Below, in pieces: positions 16,554 to 24,588 of a stretch of DNA of 26,906 bases (the stretch's first letter is position 1; each line of letters begins with the position of its first letter). The stretch comes from DAITQM01 sp036832975 (lineage in GTDB: Bacteria; Pseudomonadota; Gammaproteobacteria; Xanthomonadales; Wenzhouxiangellaceae), in NCBI GenBank assembly GCA_036832975.1, contig DAITQM010000033.1, forward strand, positions 1-26,906, written 5' to 3'. The translations under genes were made by a program, and so were the position numbers. Below the pieces are notes generated by a model that was not told the DNA's origin, did no database searches, and worked only from the letters and a program-made list of their open reading frames with translations.

Positions 16554-18131
16554 ATGCACACCCCTGACTCTTGCCGGCCGCTGCGCCGACTGGCACCCAT
16601 CTTGCTCGCCCTGCTGCTCCTTCCTCCGGCGCTCGCCGCCCCTCAGCCGGCGCCCGACCGCGATCGGGGGGCAGGGCCCTTTCCCCGTCTGATTCTGCGC
16701 GGTGTCTCGATCGTCAACGGCGAAGGCGCCCCGGCGCAGGGACCGGTGGACCTCGTTATCGAGAAAGATCGAATCCGGCAAATCGTTGCGCTCGGCAGCC
16801 CCGGTGCGGCGCTTGACGAAACAAAACGCCCGGCGGCCGATGATCGCACCCAGGTCATGGATCTGCCGGGCTATTACGTGCTACCCGGCTTTATCGACAT
16901 GCACGGCCACCTCGGCGGCGAGGGACAGGGCGTGCCAGCCGAATACGTCCTCAAACTGTGGCTGGCGCACGGTGTGACGACGGTCCGCGAGCCGGGCAGT
17001 TTCAACGGGCTGGAATGGACGCTCGACCACGCCCGGCGCAGCGCCGCGCTGTCGATTGTCGCACCGCGCATCATCCCGTACGCCGGCTTCGGGCTCGGCC
17101 GGGACGAACCGATCTCGACACCGGACGAGGCCCGCAACTGGGTCCGCTCGATCGCCAAGCAGGGCGCGCGTGGCGTGAAGTTCTTCGGCGCGGCGCCGGA
17201 AATCATGAGCGCGGCGCTCGATGAGGTTAAACGCCTCGGACTCGGCAGCGCCACGCACCATGCCCAGCTCAACGTCGCCCGCTGGAACGTACTCGACTCG
17301 GCGCGTGCCGGGCTGACGACAATGGAGCATTGGTACGGTCTGCCGGAGGCACTTTTCACCGATCGCACGGTGCAGAATTATCCCGCCGACTACAATTACG
17401 GCAACGAAGCGCACCGCTTCGGCGAGGCCGGAAAATTATGGGCCCAGGCCGCGCCGCCCGGCAGCCCGCGCTGGAATGCGGTACGCGACGAATTGCTCGC
17501 GCTCGATTTCACGCTTGATCCGACGTTAACGATCTACGAGGCCAACCGCGACTTGATGCGCGAGATGAACGCCGATTGGCAGCGCGAATACACCCATCCG
17601 AATCTCTGGCAGTTCTTCCAACCCAGCCGTGACGCACACGGCTCATACTGGTACGACTGGGGCACGGCCGACGAGATCGCTTGGCGCGATAACTTTCGGC
17701 GCTGGATGACATTCGTCAACGATTTCAAAAATCACGGCGGGCGCGTGACGACCGGCTCCGACTCCGGTTTTATCTTCAAGGTGTACGGCTTCGGTTATAT
17801 CCGCGAGCTGGAACTGCTGCAGGAAGCCGGCTTCCACCCGCTGGAAGTGATACGCGCCGCGACGTTGAACGGCGCCGAGGCGCTCGGCGTCGCCGATGTC
17901 ACCGGTTCGATCGCCATCGGCAAGAAAGCCGACCTCGTCGTCGTTGACGCCAATCCGCTGGCCAATTTCAAGATGCTGTACGGCACCGGGCACTTCCGAC
18001 TCGGCAACGACGGCAAACCGGAATATCATCACGGCTTGCGTTACACGATCAAAGACGGTGTCGTTTTCGACAGCGAAGAACTGCTCGCCGACGTCAGGCG
18101 GATTGTCGGTGCGGCAGTTGCCGGGCCATAA
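16554..18131 (+). CDS. Exported metal-dependent amidohydrolase
   Basis: This 525-aa protein of the imidazolonepropionase-like amidohydrolase family has a signal peptide (RRLAPILLALLLLPPALA, cut before APQPAP) and is therefore periplasmic. The first metal site is GFIDMHGHLG with His117 and His119. GVKFFGA supplies the likely carboxylated lysine, ATHHAQLN and TTMEHWYG the further histidines, and TTGSDSG the catalytic aspartate. The C-terminus has the usual ADLVVVDANPL beta-sandwich return. Members act on cyclic amides, dipeptides or related bonds; the substrate is unknown. ATG at 16554 is chosen because it puts the signal peptide at the N-terminus and has GGGAAA upstream; ATG codons at 16521 and 16524 are alternatives. 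Its 3' end overlaps the convergent desaturase by 38 bases. Confidence 0.88.
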   Translation: MHTPDSCRPLRRLAPILLALLLLPPALAAPQPAPDRDRGAGPFPRLILRGVSIVNGEGAPAQGPVDLVIEKDRIRQIVALGSPGAALDETKRPAADDRTQVMDLPGYYVLPGFIDMHGHLGGEGQGVPAEYVLKLWLAHGVTTVREPGSFNGLEWTLDHARRSAALSIVAPRIIPYAGFGLGRDEPISTPDEARNWVRSIAKQGARGVKFFGAAPEIMSAALDEVKRLGLGSATHHAQLNVARWNVLDSARAGLTTMEHWYGLPEALFTDRTVQNYPADYNYGNEAHRFGEAGKLWAQAAPPGSPRWNAVRDELLALDFTLDPTLTIYEANRDLMREMNADWQREYTHPNLWQFFQPSRDAHGSYWYDWGTADEIAWRDNFRRWMTFVNDFKNHGGRVTTGSDSGFIFKVYGFGYIRELELLQEAGFHPLEVIRAATLNGAEALGVADVTGSIAIGKKADLVVVDANPLANFKMLYGTGHFRLGNDGKPEYHHGLRYTIKDGVVFDSEELLADVRRIVGAAVAGP

Positions 18132-19017
18132 GCGGCCCGCGCAACTGGCGCAGCAGAGCGCGAGTGAACGGCGGATCTTCGGCCTCGAACACGGTGGCTG
18201 CAGGCAACGCGTTCCACGGCAATCCGACGTTACGGTGATGAGTCCGGTGTAAATTGAAATTCAATATCAAAGGCGAGAACCCGCGCGGCAGCCTGAGGTT
18301 CAGCGCATACAGGCGATCTTCGAGCGGCGTGCCGTAATGGAAGGAATTGTCGAGCAACGAAACGAGCACGGCACGGCCGGCGACCGCCGCCACCGGCAGC
18401 CATAACGCTTCGCGCCACAGCCAAAACAAAGCAACATAAAACACCATCACCAGCGCCCCGTCGATGCGCAGCTCGCGGCGCGCCGCGGAGGACAACAATT
18501 CGACCCCGGCCAACCGGCGCTCCGCGGCGGGCAGTGAACGGCTCACGCCACCCACGAGCGCCGCCAGAATGCGGCGCGGCAGAAACACCGCAAGCGACAC
18601 CACCAGCTCTCCGAGATAAAGGCCGAACAGCAGCCGAGGATAGAAAGCCAGAGCGGCGCGCAGCCAGCCGCCGCGCGCGGCATCGTAGATTTCGGTGCGG
18701 TCAGCCGGCCCGCGATTGTGCCGGTGATGAAACAAATGACCGTAGCGCAATACCCGGAACGGGCCGCCGAACACCACGGCCAGCGCCCGGCCCAGCCGGC
18801 GGTTGTGCCCCGGCGCTGCTAGCAGGCGGCCGTGTACCGCCTCATGGATCAGTGCCCACAGCGGGAATGTCGCCGCCACATACAGCGCAAAGAGCGCGCC
18901 ACCCACCCATCCAGTGGGTGGGTGCCCGACGGCCAGCGGCCACCCCAAAAGCAGTACGTGCAACAGGATGAACAGCGCGGCCAGAAGCAGATTGGCGCGC
19001 CACGGTATGACGACCAT
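18094..19017 (-). CDS. Membrane fatty acid desaturase
   Basis: This 307-aa integral membrane protein has hydrophobic segments near residues 8-30, 38-56, 122-147, 186-203 and 205-221. It carries the three histidine boxes of the di-iron fatty acid desaturase/hydroxylase family: HEAVH (58-62), HLFHH (94-98) and HRTHH (257-261), plus His227 in DNSFHYG. It would introduce a double bond, or hydroxylate, an acyl or carotenoid-type chain using O2. The substrate is not determined. The acetyltransferase gene ends 45 bases upstream on the same strand, so the two may be cotranscribed. The ribosome site is weak. Its 3' end overlaps the convergent amidohydrolase gene by 38 bases, leaving no room for a terminator between them. 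Confidence 0.9.
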   Translation of the reverse strand: MVVIPWRANLLLAALFILLHVLLLGWPLAVGHPPTGWVGGALFALYVAATFPLWALIHEAVHGRLLAAPGHNRRLGRALAVVFGGPFRVLRYGHLFHHRHNRGPADRTEIYDAARGGWLRAALAFYPRLLFGLYLGELVVSLAVFLPRRILAALVGGVSRSLPAAERRLAGVELLSSAARRELRIDGALVMVFYVALFWLWREALWLPVAAVAGRAVLVSLLDNSFHYGTPLEDRLYALNLRLPRGFSPLILNFNLHRTHHRNVGLPWNALPAATVFEAEDPPFTRALLRQLRGPLMARQLPHRQSA

Positions 19018-19062
19018 AACGAATCGAAATCCAGTGAGAAAGCAGCAGAATAGATGATTATA

Positions 19063-19332
19063 TCACTCGGCATTGCCCCGGTTTTCGGTCATCACCCGGG
19101 CGACATAGGAGCACGTCGGGATGACCCGCAAACCTTCGGCCGCCGCCCAGGCCAACGCCGCCTCGACCACCGCCCGGGCCAAACCCCGGCCGCGCAGCTC
19201 GGGCGGCGTGTAGGTTGATATAAAATCGACTGCCGTCGGATCGACCGGACGGTAACGCAACACCACTTCGGAACCGCTGTCGCGCAGCACGAAGCGGTAT
19301 TTGTCCTGATCATGAATGATGGTATCGGTCAT
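19063..19332 (-). CDS. Small GNAT-type N-acetyltransferase (YjdJ-like)
   Basis: This 89-aa protein matches the short GCN5-related family (PF14542): an N-terminal strand with RYR (26-28), a TYTPPELRGRGLARAVVEAAL acetyl-CoA loop (RGRGLA at 47-52) and the conserved IPTCSYV at 71-77. Full length for the family. It would acetylate an unknown amine using acetyl-CoA. The ATG is only 10 bases from a 43-bp perfect hairpin (19343-19385), and no ribosome site is visible. The leader, if transcription starts upstream, must contain that hairpin. It is probably cotranscribed with the desaturase downstream. Confidence 0.87.
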   Translation of the reverse strand: MTDTIIHDQDKYRFVLRDSGSEVVLRYRPVDPTAVDFISTYTPPELRGRGLARAVVEAALAWAAAEGLRVIPTCSYVARVMTENRGNAE

Positions 19333-19342
19333 CGTTTTCTAG

Positions 19343-19385
19343 CAGGTTGTTGAAAAACGCCATCCTGGCGTTTTTCAACAACCTG
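19343..19385. repeat. Family B palindromic element, minimal copy (43 bp)
   Basis: It consists only of CAGGTTGTTGAAAAACGCCA, a TCC loop, and the exact reverse complement: a perfect 20-bp stem. It could derive from the long form by deletion between the two TTTTTCAAC repeats (13060-13068 and 13168-13176 in copy 1). One further change (AGCCTG to AACCTG) restores perfect pairing. It lies between the Vgb-like gene and the acetyltransferase, both on the minus strand, and could act as a terminator for the first or an RNA structure in the leader of the second. Confidence 0.8.
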
Positions 19386-19412
19386 ATAATTGAACAGCAT
19401 CACGGCTGAGGC

Positions 19413-20405
19413 TCAATCCACCAGCACCGCCCGCCCCAGGTTGTTGGTATCGGTGCCGAACCAGATGCTGCGGGTTTTGGGGTCGAAGACCATGTGGCGG
19501 ACGGCGCCGGCGCCGCTCGGGATCGCGGTCTGACCGATGAAAGCTTCAGACGCCGGGTCGAAGCCGACCAAACGGTTCGGATTCTGCCAGGTTTCGACGA
19601 ACCAGATGCGGCCGCGGTCATCGACGGTCATCGCGTACGGCCCGCTCTTGTCAACACCGGGATTGCGCCATTCCTTGAAGGTGCCGTTTGTTGGATCGTA
19701 CACGCCGAGGTAACCCTCCTGGTAATCGCCGTACCAGATCCGATCGTCGCCGGTGATCGCGATCCGCCGCGGCCGGGCCTTGTCGCGCGGCAGGGCGATT
19801 TCGCGCAGACTCTTCGTCACAGGATCGATGGTCGCCAGTTTGTTGGTACCGAACAGCACGATCCACGGCCGGCCGGTGGAATCCAGGCTGATGCCGTAGG
19901 GCCGGGCATTCGGGGTCGGCACGGCGAGCGCTTCGACCTGGCCGTCGGCAAGCGTGAAATGACCGATGTGGTTGGCCCCCTGCGCGGTGAACCAGATATC
20001 GCCGTGCGGACCGAAGACCAGCGTGTGCGGATCCTTGAGGGACGGGACGGGCGTCGGGTACTGCTGGATTTCGCCGCTTGCCGGATCGAGCCGGCCGATA
20101 TGGGCGGCCCGATTGCCGGCGTACCAAACAATACCGTCGGCGGCGACGATCAGGTTATGCGGCCCGGCGCCGGCCGGCAGGTCGAAGCGTTTGAACGTTT
20201 CGTTCGCCGGTTCGAAACGCGCCGCATAGTCGGCGCCCTGGCCGACAAACCAGATCGATCCGTCAGGGGCGACGAACGGATCGCGCGGCCGGCTCTGCGG
20301 CCATGGCACCGGCCATTCCTGGATGCTGACTTCCACGGCCGACGCCGGTAATGCGAACAACGCGAACAATAAACTGAACAGTAAAGTGGTAGCCGTGCGG
20401 TTCAT
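19413..20405 (-). CDS. Vgb-like (streptogramin-lyase-type) beta-propeller, exported
   Basis: This 330-aa protein has a signal peptide (ATTLLFSLLFALFALPASA, cut before VEVSIQEW). It is built of repeated blades with the pattern G-x-IWF/IWY and N-x-IGxxD, for example PDGSIWFVGQGADYAARFEP, DGIVWYAGNRAAHIGRLDP, GDIWFTAQGANHIGHF and DRIWYGDYQEGYLGVYDP. This is the virginiamycin B lyase/SMP-30-like six- or seven-bladed propeller fold. Most members are not antibiotic lyases, and none of the evidence here shows lyase activity; a periplasmic binding or lactonase-like role is equally possible. The start is supported by GGAG 9 bases upstream. It follows the peroxiredoxin gene on the same strand but is separated from it by a small family A hairpin. 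Confidence 0.85.
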   Translation of the reverse strand: MNRTATTLLFSLLFALFALPASAVEVSIQEWPVPWPQSRPRDPFVAPDGSIWFVGQGADYAARFEPANETFKRFDLPAGAGPHNLIVAADGIVWYAGNRAAHIGRLDPASGEIQQYPTPVPSLKDPHTLVFGPHGDIWFTAQGANHIGHFTLADGQVEALAVPTPNARPYGISLDSTGRPWIVLFGTNKLATIDPVTKSLREIALPRDKARPRRIAITGDDRIWYGDYQEGYLGVYDPTNGTFKEWRNPGVDKSGPYAMTVDDRGRIWFVETWQNPNRLVGFDPASEAFIGQTAIPSGAGAVRHMVFDPKTRSIWFGTDTNNLGRAVLVD

Positions 20406-20416
20406 GAACTCACTCC

Positions 20417-20463
20417 ACCCAATTGTTGCATAGATTCCCGGAATTCTCGTGCAACTATTGGGT
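20417..20463 (-). mobile_element. Family A element, minimal derivative (47 bp)
   Basis: The plus strand reads ACCCAATTGTTGCATAG, then ATTCCCGGAATTCTCG, then TGCAACTATTGGGT. The first 33 bases match the inverted right end of the complete copy (7562-7594), and the last 14 match its left end. It is therefore the whole element with nearly everything inside deleted, in minus orientation. The one-base difference between left and right ends is preserved. It forms a 14-bp stem with one mismatch, lies between bcp and the Vgb-like gene, and could terminate bcp transcription. Confidence 0.75.
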
Positions 20464-20501
20464 CTATATTGGAATTTTGGGCCAATGACCCGTTGGGGTG
20501 A

Positions 20502-21053
20502 TCAAACCTCGGGCGCTTCCGATGTCGTGGCCATCAACTTTGCCAGATCGGCCAGGACCATCGCGGTGTGCGTCTCGGGATCGACTTTTTCGTAATGCCG
20601 GGCAATTTTGCCTTCCGGGTCGATAATGAACGTCTGCCGGCTGGCCATTTTGGCGACGACATAGTCTTTCAGCACGCCGTAAGCTTCCGCCGTGTGCTGA
20701 TCGCTATCGGCCAGAATCGTGAACGGCAGTTGGTATTTGCTGGCGAACGCCTCGTGCGAGGCGACATCATCGACGCTGATGCCGATCACTTCGGCATGGA
20801 TTTTTTTGAAAGCGTAGAAGTTGTCGCGCAGGCTGCACGCCTGGGTCGTGCAGCCGGGCGTATCGTCCTTGGGATAGAAATAAACGGTTAACCAATGGCC
20901 ACGGTAATCGCCGAGCTGGTGCCAATCGCCGTTTTGGTCCTGGAGGCGAAAATCGGGTGCCGGATCGCCGATCTCAGGGGCCGCAGCGGCGTTCAGGGCG
21001 AAGATGAAGGGAAAAACGAAAACGGCCGGGCAACAAAGCTTCGAGAGGCGCAT
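20502..21053 (-). CDS. bcp: Exported BCP/PrxQ-type peroxiredoxin
   Basis: This 183-aa thiol peroxidase reduces H2O2 and organic peroxides. DDTPGCTTQAC carries the peroxidatic Cys68 and resolving Cys73, the C-x4-C arrangement of atypical 2-Cys BCP enzymes. Flanking features are GDPAPDFRLQDQNG, VYFYPKDD, VIGISVDDVASHEAFASKYQLPF and RQTFIIDPEGKI. Unlike the usual cytoplasmic BCP it has a hydrophobic leader (CCPAVFVFPFIFALNAAAA), so a periplasmic location is inferred. The ATG at 21053 has AGGAG upstream; the frame opens at 21086, but the shorter form puts the leader at the N-terminus. It is divergent from the S9 peptidase gene, with 165 bases between the starts. Confidence 0.92.
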   Translation of the reverse strand: MRLSKLCCPAVFVFPFIFALNAAAAPEIGDPAPDFRLQDQNGDWHQLGDYRGHWLTVYFYPKDDTPGCTTQACSLRDNFYAFKKIHAEVIGISVDDVASHEAFASKYQLPFTILADSDQHTAEAYGVLKDYVVAKMASRQTFIIDPEGKIARHYEKVDPETHTAMVLADLAKLMATTSEAPEV

Positions 21054-21218
21054 CGGATGACTCCTGTACGGGGACGGAATCGACAATCAATCTCATGTGA
21101 CAGCCCCCGGCAGGCCGGGTTCCCGGCTCCGCCGTTATTTCCCTGCCGGAACACGACCAGCGCCGGTGCCCACCAGAGGTTGTAAACTGAGCGCCGCTGA
21201 CCGCCACCGGAACCTGCC

Positions 21219-23354
21219 ATGCACAAAGGTCTTTTGTCCGTCATGATGATCCTTGCCCCCAGCCTGCTCGCCGCCCACGGTGTCGAACGTTACCCGGACA
21301 CCCGCCGTAGCGACACCGTGGATGATTACCACGGGACAAAGGTCGCCGATCCTTACCGCTGGCTCGAAGGCGATGTCCGGGAAAAACCCGAGGTCGCCGA
21401 TTGGGTGGCCCGGGAGAATACCGTGACCGACGCGTATCTCGCGACGCTCACCGCGCGCCCGAAGATCCGCGCCCGACTCGAAGCACTCTGGAACTACGAG
21501 CGCTTCGGCGTGCCGGTCAAGGCCGGTGACGCCTATTTCATGACCCGCAACGACGGCCTGCAAAACCAAGCCGTGCTCTATGTCCAGCACGGCCTGGACG
21601 GCGAACCGCGCGTCCTGATCGATCCCAACACCTGGGCCGCCGATGGCACGATCGCGCTCGCCGAATGGGTGCCGTCGCCGGATGGGCGCTACCTCGCTTA
21701 CGGCATCCAGGACGGCGGCTCGGACTGGCGTACCTGGCGCGTAATCGATGTCGCAACCGGCAAGCGGCTTGCCGACGAGTTGCAGTGGCTGAAATTCACT
21801 TCTGCTGCTTGGACGCCGGACAATCGGGGTTTTTTCTACAGCCGTTATCCGGCGCCGGCCGAGGGCGCCGCGTTTCAAAGTCTGAACACCCAGATGGCGG
21901 TCTATTACCACCGACTCGGCACCGCGCAGGATGCCGACGAGCTGGTTTACGCCGACGCCGACCATCCCGAATGGGGCTACGCCGCCGAGGTGACCGACGA
22001 CGGGCGCTACCTGGTGGTCACGGTCTGGGTCGGCACCGACGACCGCTACCAGATTCTGTGCCGCGACCTGACCGACCCGGCAAGCCGTCTGCGTTTTTTG
22101 GTCGAGGGGTTCGATCACGCTTACCAGCTCGCCGGCAACGACGGCAACACGTTGTATTTCCGCAGCAGCCGCGACGCGACGCGCTATCGCGTACTGGCGG
22201 TCGACCCGACGGCGGCCGTGCCCGAATGGCGCGAAATCGTCGCCGAACAGGACGACGTGCTGGAAAGCGCGCTCGTCGCCGGCGGCAAGCTGGTTTTGGA
22301 ATACCTGCACGATGCAGCTTCACGCCTCGAGGTCCGCGACCGGGCCGGCGGTACGTTACAGAACGTCGCGCTGCCCGGTCTGGGCAGCGTCACCGGCCTC
22401 AGCGGCAAGGCGGCCGAGCCCGACGTGTTCTTCAGCTTCGCCAGTTTCAACCGGCCGCCGGCGATCTACCGCCTGACGGTCGGCGACTTAACGCCACAGT
22501 CGTTTAAAACACCGAAAACGGTATTCGATCCGGGTGCTTATACGGTCGAACAGGTGTTTTACCGTTCCAAGGACGGCACCCGCATCCCGATGTTCATCAC
22601 CCGTCGCCAGGATCTGGATCCGAATACACCGCACCCGACGCTGCTCTATGGCTACGGCGGCTTCAACATCTCGCTGACCCCGACCTACAGCCCGGCGCGC
22701 ATGGCCTGGCTCGAGATGGGTGGCGTGCTGGCCGTCGCCAACCTGCGCGGCGGCGGCGAATACGGCGAAGCCTGGCACAAGGCCGGCACGAAAACCGACA
22801 AACAGAACGTCTTCGACGATTTCATCGCCGCGGCCGAGGACCTGATCGCCCGGCGCGTGACAACCGCGAAGCAATTGGTCATCCAGGGCGGCAGCAACGG
22901 CGGGCTTTTGGTCGGCGCCGTGCTGAACCAGCGTCCGGAACTGTATGCCGCGGCATTGCCGGCGGTCGGGGTGATGGATATGCTGCGCTTCCAGTATTTC
23001 ACGGCCGGACGTTTCTGGGTGGATGATTATGGTTCGTCGGCCGATCCTGAAGAATTCAAGGCCCTTTACGCCTACTCGCCGTATCACAACATCAAGTCCG
23101 GTACACACTACCCGGCGGTGCTGGCTACGACCGCCGATTACGACGATCGGGTCGTGCCGGGCCACAGTTTCAAGTACATCGCCGCCCTGCAAGCGGCACA
23201 GGCCGGCGACGCGCCGGTCCTCATCCGGATCGAAACACGCGCCGGGCACGGCGCCGGCAAACCGACCGCCAAACAGATCGACGAAGCGGCCGATTTATGG
23301 GCGTTTGCGGCGCACTTCGCCGGACTGGGTTCCGGAGCCGCAAGCGCTCCGTAA
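21219..23354 (+). CDS. Prolyl oligopeptidase family (S9) serine peptidase, exported
   Basis: This 711-aa protein has a short signal peptide (LLSVMMILAPSLLAAHG). The N-terminal segment YPDTRRSDTVDDYHGTKVADPYRWLEG is characteristic of prolyl oligopeptidases. A seven-bladed propeller lies at about residues 75-420. The alpha/beta-hydrolase domain carries Ser559 in GGSNGG, the DYDDRVVPGHS aspartate region at 640-649 and His677 in RAGHGAGKPT. It cleaves short peptides after proline. Length equals that of typical POPs (about 700). The ribosome site is weak (CGGAAC). A family B element follows at the base after the TAA. Periplasmic POPs are common in peptide-consuming gammaproteobacteria and fit with the other exported peptidases here. 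Confidence 0.94.
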   Translation: MHKGLLSVMMILAPSLLAAHGVERYPDTRRSDTVDDYHGTKVADPYRWLEGDVREKPEVADWVARENTVTDAYLATLTARPKIRARLEALWNYERFGVPVKAGDAYFMTRNDGLQNQAVLYVQHGLDGEPRVLIDPNTWAADGTIALAEWVPSPDGRYLAYGIQDGGSDWRTWRVIDVATGKRLADELQWLKFTSAAWTPDNRGFFYSRYPAPAEGAAFQSLNTQMAVYYHRLGTAQDADELVYADADHPEWGYAAEVTDDGRYLVVTVWVGTDDRYQILCRDLTDPASRLRFLVEGFDHAYQLAGNDGNTLYFRSSRDATRYRVLAVDPTAAVPEWREIVAEQDDVLESALVAGGKLVLEYLHDAASRLEVRDRAGGTLQNVALPGLGSVTGLSGKAAEPDVFFSFASFNRPPAIYRLTVGDLTPQSFKTPKTVFDPGAYTVEQVFYRSKDGTRIPMFITRRQDLDPNTPHPTLLYGYGGFNISLTPTYSPARMAWLEMGGVLAVANLRGGGEYGEAWHKAGTKTDKQNVFDDFIAAAEDLIARRVTTAKQLVIQGGSNGGLLVGAVLNQRPELYAAALPAVGVMDMLRFQYFTAGRFWVDDYGSSADPEEFKALYAYSPYHNIKSGTHYPAVLATTADYDDRVVPGHSFKYIAALQAAQAGDAPVLIRIETRAGHGAGKPTAKQIDEAADLWAFAAHFAGLGSGAASAP

Positions 23355-23506
23355 CAGGTTGTTGAAAAAACGCCATCCTGGCGTTTTTCAACGTCGCTTG
23401 CGAAAGGCGCGACTTGCGCTGCGCTCCCGAAATCAGCCGCTAAGGAGCGCCTGATTTCGCCGGGCCATCCGTGGCCCGGATTAGCAGGCTGTTTTTCAAC
23501 AGCCTG
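23355..23506. repeat. Family B palindromic element, long copy 2 (152 bp)
   Basis: This is nearly identical to the copy at 13032-13182 and, like it, begins at the base after a TAA stop codon. It has one extra A in the first hairpin arm. The second interleaved stem is longer here: CGAAATCAG pairs with CTGATTTCG over 9 bp, because of one T in place of A. The GCGAAAG/CTTTCGC stem is weakened by a change to CTTGCGC. The right end again forms CAGGCTGTT-TTTC-AACAGCCTG. It is likely a transcription terminator or a 3'-UTR structure of the S9 peptidase mRNA. Confidence 0.85.
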
Positions 23507-23610
23507 CTAATACGGGAAGCGGGCGGTTCGCCTGCCAGCCGGTCTTGATGGACATGCGACAACGAGACCGAACCGACCAGCAGACGGCCGCCCGCGCGGC
23601 GCAAGCCGCG

Positions 23611-24588
23611 ATGCGCCATGGCGGGCGGTGGTTGGCCCCTGGTTTTCTTGCGGTCCTGCTCGTCGCTTGTAGCGCGCTGCCACAGCGCCCGGCTACGGGA
23701 CCGGCGCTGTGGGAAGTCAGCGACCCAGCCAGTGGCAGCCGGCTGTGGTTGTTCGGCACAATCCACCGATTGGCCGATTCCTCGCTATGGCGGGCATCGT
23801 TCGTCGAACGAGTTTTTCAATCGACGCGCACCGACCGCGCGATTCCGCCGCTGCCCTGGGTGACCCCGGCCGTGCAAAAAGCGCTGGCGACGAGCCGGAC
23901 GATCGTCCTCGAAACGACGTTTATCGAAAACGATACCTGGGTCGGCGATGCCCTCGGCATGCTGCCCGATGAACGGCGGCCGTTGCGCGAACTGCTCGCC
24001 GCGGAGCGCTACGAGCGGCTGGCCGCTGCCGGCCGGGCTTATGGCATCGCCGAGCAGCACCTCGACGACGCTAGCCCGCTCGCCGCGCTGTTTCTGTTCA
24101 CTTTTATCGCCTCGACCCCCGATGCCGAGACCCAGATCGGCGTCGAATACTGGTTGGAGCGTTACGCCCGGCGACGTCATCTGGCTCTCGTCGGGCTCGA
24201 GTCGATCGCCGAACGGATCGGCGCACTGAGATCGACGATGGCCGGCCTCGAAGTCCAACGGCAGTGCGAAATCCTGTTGCACTACGTCGCCGATGCACTG
24301 TCCGACCCGGCTGCGGAACGCGGCGCCTTGCGTGAATTGCTGGCGCTCTGGCAGACGGGCGATATCGCGACGCTGGACAGTGATCTGCACCGCTTCGCCG
24401 AAGCACACCCGGAAATCCACCAGGCCCTGATTATCGCCCGCAATCACTTGTGGCTCGAACGGCTGGCGGCGCTGATCGTTTCCGGGCGGCGCGAATTCGT
24501 CGCCGTCGGTGTCGGGCACCTGGTCGGCCCCGGCAATCTGCTCGACCTGCTCGCCGAGCGGGGCTTTACGGTGCACCGCGTGCAGTGA
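23611..24588 (+). CDS. TraB/GumN family lipoprotein
   Basis: With the ATG at 23611 this is a 325-aa lipoprotein precursor: a short basic start, then PGFLAVLLVAC with the lipobox cysteine at residue 20. The TraB/GumN family (PF01963) is recognised from LWLFGTIHRLADSS near the N-terminus, IVLETTFIEND, LVGLES, and the C-terminal EFVAVGVGHLVGPGNLLDLLAERGFTVHRV. The GTIH and GxGH histidines are the conserved pair proposed to make these erythromycin-esterase-like hydrolases or metalloproteases; activity is not established. In-frame ATG codons at 23548 and 23554 would give an unusually long n-region, so 23611 is preferred, though no start has a strong ribosome site. Its 3' end overlaps the convergent PNP gene by 23 bases. 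Confidence 0.85.
   Translation: MRHGGRWLAPGFLAVLLVACSALPQRPATGPALWEVSDPASGSRLWLFGTIHRLADSSLWRASFVERVFQSTRTDRAIPPLPWVTPAVQKALATSRTIVLETTFIENDTWVGDALGMLPDERRPLRELLAAERYERLAAAGRAYGIAEQHLDDASPLAALFLFTFIASTPDAETQIGVEYWLERYARRRHLALVGLESIAERIGALRSTMAGLEVQRQCEILLHYVADALSDPAAERGALRELLALWQTGDIATLDSDLHRFAEAHPEIHQALIIARNHLWLERLAALIVSGRREFVAVGVGHLVGPGNLLDLLAERGFTVHRVQ

Noticed and set aside
19413..20405. Streptogramin resistance (virginiamycin B lyase) for the Vgb-like gene
   Set aside because: It has a signal peptide and only the propeller fold is evident; the family is broad and mostly not resistance-related.
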